This document shows, piece after piece, positions 54,968 to 64,000 of a DNA stretch of 64,000 nt (the first letter of the stretch is position 1; every line of letters begins with the position of its first letter). The position numbers were made by a program, and so were the translations under genes. The DNA is from Gyrodactylus bullatarudis (Eukaryota > Platyhelminthes > Monogenea > Gyrodactylidea > Gyrodactylidae): contig SSNU01000033.1 in assembly GCA_012064415.1 (NCBI GenBank), positions 199,072 to 263,071 on the forward strand. The letters run 5' to 3'. The notes beneath the pieces are model-generated. The model did no database searches. It was not told the DNA's origin and worked only from the letters and a program-made list of their open reading frames with translations.

Positions 54968-57900
54968 TCAAATTAATCCATTTTTCTTAAGAAATGCAAT
55001 TTGAGCAATTTTACATAATCTCCTCGATTCCGTGTCACCGGTTTGCAAGACGAGATTTGAAAACAACCCTTTGCCTAAGACTAGCCCTTCTTTGTCATTC
55101 TTTGAGATTTCCAAAAGTTTATCAATATTCTCAGTACCCTTCAATAGAGCATATGGACAATGAAATTCTTTAACAGTACCAGCATCCATGACTATAATAC
55201 GATCTGAATCCATTACAGTATTTAAGCGATGGGCAATTGTTAAAATTGTACATTCATGAAATTCACGCCTTATTGCCCGCTGGATAATTTCATCCGTTCT
55301 AAAAATTACTTTTCATATTGAAGACGTTTTACATTGAAAAAAGTTCATGTAAAGATATGAAGTTGGGAATCTATGATTTTTACAAAATTCTCAATTTTCA
55401 ACCATAAATTCGAATATGTAAAAGATCTATGGAATCCAGATTATGCTGCAGATTAAAGGTAAATGAAATTTTAGAGTCACTTGGGTCAAATGGATCTTGA
55501 TAGAAATGGGAAATCTATAAATATCAAGCGCTAAAATTTATTCTTGTTTGGGTATAATCACAAAAAAATAATTTCATCATTTAAATTGCCACCATAGATT
55601 TTAGCGCCTTACTCTATTCCTCAGATATATGGTAAAACAACATTGTCTATTTTTATCATTTGGAGATAAAAATTATTTTTTAAGTCATTTTACGGTCATT
55701 TTCAAATTTCGATTTAACGCCAAATTCCCATTATTTTGAACTTTGAGTTGAGAATTTTCTTGATCTGAATGTAAGAGAGTAGTCAAAAAGTCAGGATAAG
55801 AAAACTGATTAGTAGAGCGTCAATTAGATTAGGTATGGGTATATTCTATGCAAAGTATACATTATGTATGAATTTGATCTATATATTATATGCCTTTTAA
55901 AAAATATGACCTATTACAAAATATATGACCGATATATGCTCTTATAACTTTTTTATATGAAACCTCACACCTCTTCTGATTATACCAATGTGCTTTATTT
56001 GTTTAATATACCTTACCTGTAAAATATGACTTTTATGACTTTTTGATGCTCTACTAATTAGGCTAAATCTGTTCTTATGTTTCACCTCGTTTATTGGATT
56101 TTGATTTTTGTCCATTCTCATTACTTGAAAAACCATTATTTTAGATAATTTAAAATCCCTAATATAATGGTGAATCTATCGGATTACTCCCTCCTACTTT
56201 CAAATCAATGAAATTTATTTTCTCAAAGTTCCATAAATGTACACCTAGTTAATATGAAGATGGGAATTTATGGTTTTTACAAAATTCTCAATTTTTTCAT
56301 CAGGAAATCGAATTTGATCAAGATTTTTTGGAATCTAGATTATGAGGCCCTCTTTCACGACATGGAGAAAAAAATTTAGAAAATATCAAGTTTTAAAGAA
56401 AATACGGCAATTTGAAATCTTGAAGTAGCGCCAAATTCTCATATTTTTGAACTTTGAGTTGAAAAATTTTGTTGATTTCAATCTAAGAGAATGATCAAAA
56501 GTTGATTCTTAGGATCACAATTAGTCAAAGAAATTAAATATGCTGAATCTGGTTTTAAGAATCACCCCATATTCATGTCAAAATCAAACCTTAAAAATTG
56601 TTTTTTTCTAAAATTTTTTTCTCCGTATTGTAAAAGAGGGCCTCATGATCTAGATTCCAAAAAACTTGATCAAATCCGATTTCTTGATGAGAAAGTTAAG
56701 AATTTTGTAAAAATCATAAATTCCCATCTTCATATTAATTAGCTTTATTTATGGCGACAAACCAAAATTTGAAAAAAAAATTTATTTTACAGATTTTTTT
56801 TCTTTGAATAGTAAAAGGTATCATGATCTAGATTCTAAAAAATATTTTATATATCCGAGTTCTTAGTGAAAAATGTTTCTAAAAACAAAAGATTCCCAAC
56901 TTCATATCAACCAACATTAATTGAAAACATATCCGATGGAAAATGTTCAACTCACACAGGATCAATATTTGCAGTTGCCTCGTCAAGTACTAGAATTTTA
57001 TTTCCCCTCAGTAGTGCTCTAGCTAGGGAGAGCAGTTGTCTCTGACCAACACTTATATTTTCCCCCTCGTCACTCAATAAAAAGTTCAAGCCCTCTTCAT
57101 TTTCATTTATAAAATTGCTCATTTCGATAGCTTCGAGGGATTTATAAATATCCTGCTCTGAATATTGACTGAGGGGATCAAGATTAGATCTGATAGTGCC
57201 GGAGAAAATGATGGGATCTTGTGGAATAATTGAGATCCTAGATCTTATGTCCTTGAAACTTAACTTTCTAATATCCACGTCGTCAATGATCACTTGACCT
57301 TGATCCAATTCCAATAGTCGAAAGATGCAACTGACAAGGGATGACTTTCCCGCGCCAGTTCTTCCAACAATTCCTATTTTTTCTTGAGGCTTTATGTCTA
57401 AACTAACATTAGAAAGAGCATAATTAGATTGAGAATGATATTTCATCCAGACATTATTGAATTCGATATGGCCAGCTTGTGGCCAATCCTCTGATGGGGT
57501 TATTTTGACAAATTTCTCCTTTTCATTCAGCTTTTCGAAAGCATCCTCGTCTTCTGATTTCAACTTGGTGAACTCAATCGCTCTTTCAACGCTTATCATC
57601 TGAAGAAAAAATATTACATTCCATAACAGTATTGGAATTATATTAGGATTTAAGACCTATAAAGCTGTTCTGAGAGAAAGAACAAGTTAGAATCGGAACA
57701 AAAAGCTGAAAAGTCCGAATCACCAAAGATAAACGTAGTAAGGATTGAATGCAAAATTTGTGGTAGAAAAAACCATAGAGAAAAGGATTGTTTTCATAAG
57801 GACTCCGTCTGCTACGAATGCGGCGAAAAGGGACACTTTGCAAACAAGTGCAAGAGAAGGCTAAGGTCATCTTCCAGACGGTCCCGGGATTTCAGAAGAA

Positions 57901-60900
57901 ATAGAAGCAAGGAAAAAAGGCACTACGGGGACAGAAGAAAACCCTACACGTTCAAAGTGGTTGTAACAGGATCAGAGTCGGAGTCCGACTCAAATAATGT
58001 TAATATCAATTATTCAAATAAAAATGCTAATTACAATTATTCCTGCGACTTATTTTATGAGAGTCTCATAATAAATAAGAGAAAAGTTAACTTCTTAGTA
58101 GACACAGGCTCAATGGTAAATGTAATATCAACAGAAGAAGCATGGAGATGTGATCTCAGATGGCAGAGATTCGAGGGGCCACGATCTATAAGGGCTTTTT
58201 GTGGTTCACGCGTGAGAATCAGAGGTTTTGTTCGAAACGTGACTCTCAAACGCAAAAATGGTTATTCGGTGATAGCGGACATGCTAGTTACAGATACATC
58301 GTGCATTCTCAACACGGACACGTCGAAGGGTTTGAAGCTATTCGAAGAAATTAATAGTGTGAAGCTACTCCCGGATCGAGTGAAAGTTGGTTTCAGATTA
58401 AATGATCCGGAGGAAACGTGTATCAATATCGACCTCTCCCATACAGCTTGATGGAAAAATTCGAACAGGAGATCAAGAGGTGGTTAGATCAAGGCATTAT
58501 TTACCCGGTCGAGAACCCAGACATGGCTACTCCCATTGTGGCGGTGATTAAAAAGATGGACGGAGGGCAAATTAAGCTCAGAATTTGCGGTGACTATCGC
58601 CTCACAGCGAACAAGTTCGTGGATACTGGAGCATACGTAATCCCAAGTGTCGAGGACATTCTAAAGGATTTTGTAGGATGCAAATTCTACTCAGTGATCG
58701 ATTTAAAAGATGCATTTCACCAGATCGAACTTGAGGAGGAAAGCCAACGTCTCACAGTTATTTCCACGCACAAAGGGCATTTTGCCTTCAAGTACATGCC
58801 TTTTGGCATCTCGGCGGCACTACTGATTTTCCAAGAAGCTATGGACAAGGTGCTCAAGGGTCTAAAGAGAGTCAGACCCTACCAGGATGACGTGTTAATA
58901 GGAGGCACGACAAAGGAAGATCATGATAGAAATATGGCCGCAGTTCTCAGGAGATTAGAAAGCTACGGTTTCAAAATCAATGAAAACAAGTCCCAAATTT
59001 GCAAAGAAAAAGTAAAGTACCTAGGATTTTAACTATCAGAGGGAAAGCTAACACCAAGAAAAGATCGCATGGACAAACTGATGAACTTGGACCACCAAAA
59101 TCAAAGAAGGAGCTAAGGCAATTTCTTCCAAAATTGAGGCACTACGGTTCTTGCTTGGTCGAAAGTTTATTGTCCAGACCGATCATCGTCCATTGGAACA
59201 TGTCTTCGCGAAGTGTTCAAAAACCCCAGTGTCTTCCCGGATCGCAAATTGGCAACAAACTTTGCTGCAGTATGACTTTAAAATCAGATACAGACAGGGT
59301 GAATTAATGTCGTTGGCCGATCTGTTGTCAAGATTTTCAAAGCCAGACCCAGAAGCTACAGAAATTAGCTTAAATACGATAAGAGTCTCAGAAAAAGCAG
59401 GAAATTTCGCTGAGAGAGCGAGAAATTCTAAGGATAAGGAATACGTTTTGCTGAGAAAATACGTGAAAACAGGTTGGCCTGCATACCCGCCGGAATGTGT
59501 GATGCCATACACTAAATTCAAGTTTGCTTACTATGTGTCGGAGGGAGTTGTGCATAAAGGTTCTTGTTTGGTGGTACCAAAGTCATTGCGAAACGAAGTT
59601 CTGGAGATGACCCATGAAACTCATGCGGGTTCAACAGCCATGCGGGAGAGGTTGAACAATGTATACTACTGGCCGGGAATAAATCAAGACGTCGCGAAAT
59701 GGGTAAAACGATGCGAACAATGTCAACTAAATCAGCGACGTCGCACGAACAAATGTTTGAAGTGGAATTCGGAGCCAGAATCGGCGTTCGAGAGAATTCA
59801 CATTGATCTGGGACACTATGCAGGAAAAGTTTTCCTAGCGATAGTGGACGCTTTCTCGTCTTGGGTAGATGCAAGAGTAGTCAAAGACAGGTCCAGCACA
59901 GCGGTAATCAAAGAGCTAAAGGAGATACATGCAAACACCTATAACAATCATGGCCGACAACGGAACAAATTTCGATTCCAAGGAGTTCTCAGACTTCCTA
60001 AACACTGAAGGGATTAGTTTAAAACTGACCCCGCCCGGACACCATCAATCGAATGGAAGAGTCGAGGTAACTATTAGGGACATAAAAGCTTATCTCGCCC
60101 GAACAAATTGCAAAGCAAACGAGTTAGAAGATAGATTGTGCGAGTTTGCGCGAAGCACTAATGCAAATGTTAATTCTAAAGGAGCAATTCCAAACGAGCT
60201 GATGTTCACGAGTAGACTCCCTAACAAGTTAGAAAGAGGAGCAGTGAAAAAGGCAGAAAAGAATAAGGAAGCGTGGATTTACGAAGAAAACAAAGGTTTT
60301 CGCAAAGCAAAAACATCCCGAACTAATTCCAAGGTAGTAAGACGGGATGACAAGAATAGATTGGTCCACGAAGCGGACGTGATTGAGGCGGAATCAGAAG
60401 AAGAAGAAAAATCGGAAATTGAAGAAGAGGAAGAAAGCTGGCATGATCCGGAAGAGCAAGTTTCAGAAAGAGAGGAGGAGAATGTAGAGCAAGTCGAGCA
60501 AACATCGAGGTTCCCAGGAGTTTCAAATGAGAACCCCAGGAGATCTAATAGAGAGAGAAAACGTAGAAAGAGACTTATCGAAACAATGGCGTTGTACCTG
60601 TGGGGGAGAAGATGATATAGATTATGATATTTGAAAACGTTCCGAAATTTAAAAGAATAACAATACTATTTATGATTAATAATCATTGATTATGTAACAT
60701 ATATTGTTTAAATGGAGAAAAACTTTAAATACAATTTTATTATCATCCTCTATAGTACTTGTGTTTGTCAACTTGTTTCACAGAACCTATATCAGTTAGA
60801 TTCTAAACTCATATGGAAGGAAAAATTGGAGAGATACCAATCCAATCTAACAGCAATGTGCAGCGACTATATAGCAAAGAAGGATGACTACTCTTTTCTA

Positions 60901-63382
60901 CAGCCCAGACACTTTAGAGCCTTTAAGAAACTCAGAATGAACAAAGACATAATCTTAACTAAACCGGATAAAGGTAATGGTGTTGTTCTCTTGAAGCGGG
61001 AAAAATATCAAGAAGCCATGAAAAAGATCATGGACAATCCTAAGTTCAGACGCACAAGAACTCTCACAAAGGATTTTGACCCAGGGATATTCGAGAAGTC
61101 AGTCAATAAGACTCTGAAGGAAATGTTGGACTGCAAGTTGATAGAAAAACAGCTCTACTGGTCCCTCAGATGTTCAGATGCTGGAACAAACCGAATGTAC
61201 GGAGGTCCAAAACTAGGACCACTACTAGCCAATATCTTTCTAGCAAAGTTAGAGCAATCCACTCTTAAGGAAACCATCTCCAAGTTTGATTCATACAACA
61301 GATACATTGATGACACTTTCGTGGGGGTCAAAGAAGACGTTGATGTCCAAAAATGCCTAGATGAATTCAACAAGGCTCATACAAACTTGCAATTCACTAT
61401 GGAAGTACAACAGGACAATCAGTTACCCTTTTTAGATGTTAAAATTTCTAGAAATGATGATAACTCCACGACCAGACGAATCCATCATAAATCAACATAC
61501 ACAGGTCAAATATTAAACTACAATTCCTATTCCCCAATTGAGACGAAAAGAGGACTAGTCATTGCAACGGCAAAGAGGGTGAGAAGAATCGTATCTGACC
61601 AGGTTTGGAATGAAGAAAGAGAGAAGATGACAGAAATGTTCAGAGCCAATCCACAAAAACTGGTAGAAGATCTAGTCGCTAGTATTTTCCAACCGAAAAG
61701 GCAACCCGTAGAAGCTGCATCAGAAGTAACCCTTTCAGTCCCATTCAAAGGCGACATGTTAGCAGCAACGTACAGGAAAAAAGGCAACGGAAGCCCTGAG
61801 GGAAGCGTATCCGGATGCAAAACTGAAGGTAGTCTTCAAAACTAGAAAACTTTTTAATAATCTTTCTAAAGACAGACTAAGTTTCCTGAGAGAGTCCCAT
61901 GTTGTTAATAAGTTCCTGTGTGCTTGCAAGGCTAAATATATTGGACACACAACACGCCGCCTTGGCGAAAGGATAGATGAACACCTGTACACTAAGAAGA
62001 CAGCCGTCAGACTTCACGTGGCAAGTTGCAAGAAGGAAGTATCCCCCGACAACTTCTCAATCATTTACAAACAAACCGGGAAAAACCTTCACATGCTCAG
62101 AGCCGCCGAAGCCTTCTTCATTCTCAAAGAGAAACCCAGCTTGTGCATTCAGAAAAATGTAGTTAATTTGCTAAAACTTCCATGGCCCACCAGGATCCAG
62201 AGAACAGTGAACCCAGCCCCTCTTTCTAGTTCCCAGCCGACGATCAACACTTCAACCCCATTGATTACAAACTATTTTTCCTCCTCTCAATAATTAGAAA
62301 CGTTATTTGCACCCAATTATCATAACAATTGTCTGTAAAACTCACTTTTAACTTATAATTATCTACCTAACTAACTGTTTCACAGAACCTATATCAGTTA
62401 GATTCTAAACTCACATGGAAGGTTAGAGAACAACAAGCGTATATTAGAGTGATAATCGTTATATTTCGCCGGGTCTCTTCAGACTCTACCCCGGTTAACA
62501 TATAAATACTATTATAAAGCTCTATTTGGGACCTTTCATTAGTTCATTTTGACATCGTAATAGTATTTATATGTTAACCGGGGTAGAGTCTGAAGAGACC
62601 CAGCGAAATATAACGTTTATCACTTATAAGCTTTAAAGACAATTTTCTTATTATTAATTTGATATTAAACTCATAAAGAAAAATCTTAAATAATTTCAAT
62701 CGTTAAAGATTACTTGATTCTCAATTTCACAAGACTGACGAACTGTCCATTGAAGAATTCCAACAAGAAATGTTCCCAGCGTCACTGCTAAGCCCATATC
62801 ACCAGGTCGTAGTTCTAAAAGATATAATAAAAGAGATTTTATTCGAGGCCAAAAAAATTTTGCTTATCTTTTGATGAATTTCTCAAGTTTTTTCAATCGA
62901 AACTTCTTCAAAGTTTATGTAATGGCTTAAATTTTATGAGGCAGACTACTTGAGTCAAGATCTTGGTAAAAAGATTGAGTAGTTTTTGAAAATTCATAAT
63001 AAATTCAAATTCTGAATATATCAAAATAATAAATATTCGACCGATTTCTAAATCCTCCTAATGAGTTCCTCATTAAATTCTAAGAATATTCTTGAAGACG
63101 TTCGGCGCTATTTCCCCAACTATAAAAATAATAAGTATTCATTACCTCTATATAATCCCATTATTATCGATGTGGAAACAAGTAAAACGTTGAACAAAAA
63201 TCCAATTAGGTCGAGGCGAAACGCCATCCATCTTTCAGCAGCGATAGCCACGAAATACGGCCTGCTTTGATAGTCAATTCGTTTAAAGAGTTCTTCTTCA
63301 TTATTTGACTCTAGGTTCATTGCACGTATGCAGACTAGGCCATTCAGACACACTGATAGATGAGTCAAAATAGGACTTTTTG
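54968..63382 (-). CDS. ABCC4: ABCC4/MRP4-like ABC exporter, 3' part (4 exons visible)
   Basis: Minus-strand exons are 63382-63146, 62814-62714, 57599-56956 and 55298-54968. The 5' part lies beyond the window. ABCC4 pumps organic anions and cyclic nucleotides across the plasma membrane using ATP. The first two exons encode the end of the second membrane domain ([15 protein letters not shown], then [26 protein letters not shown]). The third holds NBD2: [11 protein letters not shown], Walker [11 protein letters not shown]-loop [12 protein letters not shown], signature SVGQRQ and Walker [14 protein letters not shown]. The last exon gives the H-loop [12 protein letters not shown] and a C-terminus of about 80 residues. 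Junction GAT CCT GT|A ACG restores DPVTDE. The SVERxIE and SVGQRQ forms favour ABCC4 over other ABCC members. The 5.1-kb intron contains nested retroelements. Confidence 0.93.
55345..56918. repeat. MITE-family copy split by a second MITE
   Basis: The outer ends are GATATGAAGTTGGGAATCTA on the left and its complement on the right, the same family as 49106-49648. The roughly 500-bp element at 56246-56742 lies inside it, accounting for part of its excess length. It sits in the ABCC intron between 55299 and 56955. Confidence 0.65.
56246..56742. repeat. MITE ('AATATGAAGATGGGAATTTATG' family), nested
   Basis: The ends are AGTTAATATGAAGATGGGAA and the exact complement. Inner blocks (TTTTCATCAGGAAATCGAAT; GGCCCTCTTTCACGACA) recur inverted near the right end. 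It is non-coding and inserted in the larger MITE. Confidence 0.8.
57690..58451 (+). pseudogene. Gypsy 2: gag zinc knuckles and protease
   Basis: One frame carries two CCHC knuckles ([14 protein letters not shown] and [14 protein letters not shown]), an Arg/Ser-rich linker, an acidic SESESDS tract and a retropepsin with the active site in [13 protein letters not shown]. It ends at TGA 58449-58451. The reverse transcriptase follows in another frame that overlaps it, so a frame break lies around 58400. Confidence 0.82.
58418..59032 (+). pseudogene. Gypsy 2: reverse transcriptase
   Basis: Motifs in order are [60 protein letters not shown], the catalytic box [11 protein letters not shown] and [16 protein letters not shown]. 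It stops at 59032, before the connection to RNase H. The YQDD box (rather than YVDD or YMDD) keeps both aspartates. Confidence 0.88.
59040..60615 (+). pseudogene. Gypsy 2: RNase H remnant and integrase
   Basis: Only the end of RNase H is kept ([29 protein letters not shown]); the sequence jumps there from the post-RT region at about 59148. The integrase has an HHCC domain ([16 protein letters not shown] ... RCEQCQ) and DDE core residues in [19 protein letters not shown] and [11 protein letters not shown] frame change occurs at about 59930-59945. The tail is acidic then basic, ending ALYLWGRR. Confidence 0.85.
60774..60820 (+). repeat. 47-bp direct repeat, left copy (Penelope-like element)
   Basis: TGTTTCACAGAACCTATATC and the following 27 bases recur at 62376-62422 with one difference. 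It flanks the Penelope-like coding region and may be a remnant of its terminal repeats. Confidence 0.85.
60820..62292 (+). pseudogene. Penelope-like RT with central deletion, and GIY-YIG endonuclease
   Basis: The frame to 61845 has [20 protein letters not shown] and YQEAMKKIM, then RMYGGPK joined directly to [14 protein letters not shown]. The intervening palm segment, including the first catalytic aspartate region, is missing. The second catalytic box is intact in [10 protein letters not shown], followed by [10 protein letters not shown] one-base shift at the A-run near 61780 leads into [19 protein letters not shown], the GIY-YIG nuclease with its catalytic Tyr and Arg, then NFSIIYK and [12 protein letters not shown]. 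It ends at TAA near 62290. It cannot make active enzyme as it stands. Confidence 0.88.
62376..62422 (+). repeat. 47-bp direct repeat, right copy (Penelope-like element)
   Basis: Same as 60774-60820 except one C/T change; it marks the right edge of the Penelope-like insertion. Confidence 0.85.
62449..62623. repeat. Near-perfect palindromic hairpin element, 175 bp
   Basis: The left half GTGATAATCG, GGGTCTCTTCAGACTCTACC and GGTTAACATATAAATACTAT is mirrored by its complement on the right with few differences; the loop is about 40 bp. It is non-coding, in the ABCC intron just after the Penelope-like element. A MITE or foldback remnant is likely. Confidence 0.85.
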
Positions 63383-64000
63383 CTGGAATAAAAGATTTTG
63401 ATCATGAAAATATACAGTAAGATTCAATCTTATCCGAAAATTATAAAGATAGATGAAATCAAGTTCTTAATTTTGAAATTAAAAACAAGCCACAAAAACT
63501 TGAAACTCTTGAAATAATTATAACACAAGTACAGGTGGAGTTTTTAGCTAATTATAAAATTCTAAAATTTCACACTGATCACGAATCCGGTATTAAAAGT
63601 TTTTTGGATTGTTTGTGAGCTGAGATAATGGGCAAAAACCAATTTTTTTGAAATTACCATAAAGCCAGATAAGGTTCATAAACTTCAGGTGATGATGAAG
63701 AAAAATTCTGACTTCTCATTGGTTGAAACAAGATTCCCTGAATAAAAACCATTCAGGAGAGCGAGTTTATGAAACTAGTAAAAGTCTACGATAAATAAAA
63801 AGTAATTAGAAAAAAAATATCAACTAACAATGCTAAAGTATTGAATTTTCTATACAAAAATCTTAAATTCATCTTACTTCATCAAAAATATGACGTAAAA
63901 ACCCATTTATAGACGCTTATAAAAAACGCACTTTTTTGAGTCAAATTATATGACTTTTAAAATTTTCCTTTTACTTATGACTCATAAGTTATGAGTCAAT
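63383..64000. other. ABCC4-like intron continuing to the window edge
   Basis: AT-rich DNA; no upstream exon of the transporter is recognised before the window ends. Confidence 0.5.

Larger units (their letters stand above)
57650..60700 (+). mobile_element. Ty3/gypsy LTR retrotransposon 2, defective, in ABCC intron
   Basis: The plus-strand order is gag zinc knuckles, protease, reverse transcriptase, RNase H remnant and integrase. The 5' LTR and most of gag are missing, and part of RNase H has been deleted. A purine-rich GTGGGGGAGAAG at about 60600-60612, followed by TGATATAG, may be the polypurine tract and start of a 3' LTR, truncated by the Penelope-like element. It is antisense to the host ABCC gene. 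Confidence 0.88.
60774..62422 (+). mobile_element. Penelope-like element (RT + GIY-YIG), internally deleted
   Basis: Bounded by 47-bp direct repeats (one mismatch). It encodes a Penelope-type reverse transcriptase followed by a GIY-YIG endonuclease. The central part of the reverse transcriptase is deleted, and one frameshift separates the domains. It sits immediately downstream of Gypsy 2 and probably truncated that element. It lies antisense in the ABCC intron. Confidence 0.88.

Noticed and set aside
1..64000. tRNA, rRNA, CRISPR arrays or bacterial operon features
   Set aside because: Looked for cloverleaf-like stretches, regularly spaced repeats and ribosome-binding patterns; none found, and the introns and retroelements mark the window as animal DNA.

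Overview
This is an AT-rich animal genome segment, not bacterial or viral. Conserved metazoan genes are split by spliceosomal introns, and transposons of nearly every class fill the introns and intergenic DNA. The gene content (choline transporter, ERCC6/CSB, Ariadne-1, ABCC4-like pump, G-protein gamma) fits an arthropod. A parasitic copepod would suit the AT-richness and repeat load, but the species is not proven from sequence alone. Layout: 1-10.6 kb is repeat-dominated: the tail of an integrase-type transposon ORF, a 2.08 kb hAT element with a perfect 8-bp target duplication, a 1.21 kb MULE with a perfect 9-bp duplication, and MITE fragments. 10.6-22.0 kb (+) is a complete five-exon high-affinity choline transporter. 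Its introns carry a 2.42 kb Tc1/mariner-type element, a foldback element with 413-bp arms, a possible piggyBac-like element and a MITE. 23.6-42.7 kb (+) is a cluster of five intronless genes for proteins I do not recognise: 258, 2204, 206, 226 and 217 aa. The 2204-aa protein consists of about 19 diverged modules of roughly 110 residues in a five-module higher-order repeat. Two of the small paralogues share almost identical 5' flanks and 3' coding ends but have strongly diverged centres. An LTR retrotransposon, with a head-to-head second copy, and a hammerhead ribozyme lie between those two paralogues. 43.0-52.5 kb holds an intronless G-gamma gene (-) that shares a 98-bp divergent promoter with a ten-exon ERCC6/CSB gene (+), followed only 84 bp later by the first visible exon of an Ariadne-1 RBR ubiquitin ligase (+). 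54.9-63.4 kb (-) is the 3' part of an ABCC4-like transporter. A 5.1-kb intron of it has absorbed a Ty3/gypsy element, a Penelope-like element with a GIY-YIG domain, and a palindromic hairpin. Four consecutive ERCC6 introns are only 28, 28, 35 and 34 nt, and the Tc1-type element has two candidate 30-nt introns, so ultrashort introns coexist here with multi-kilobase ones. The strongest candidates for something undescribed are the intronless repeat-module gene cluster with its fast-diverging paralogues and the ultrashort introns. The conserved genes are individually familiar: neurotransmitter precursor uptake, transcription-coupled repair, ubiquitin/NEDD8-linked ligation, organic anion export and G-protein signalling. 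They show no shared pathway.
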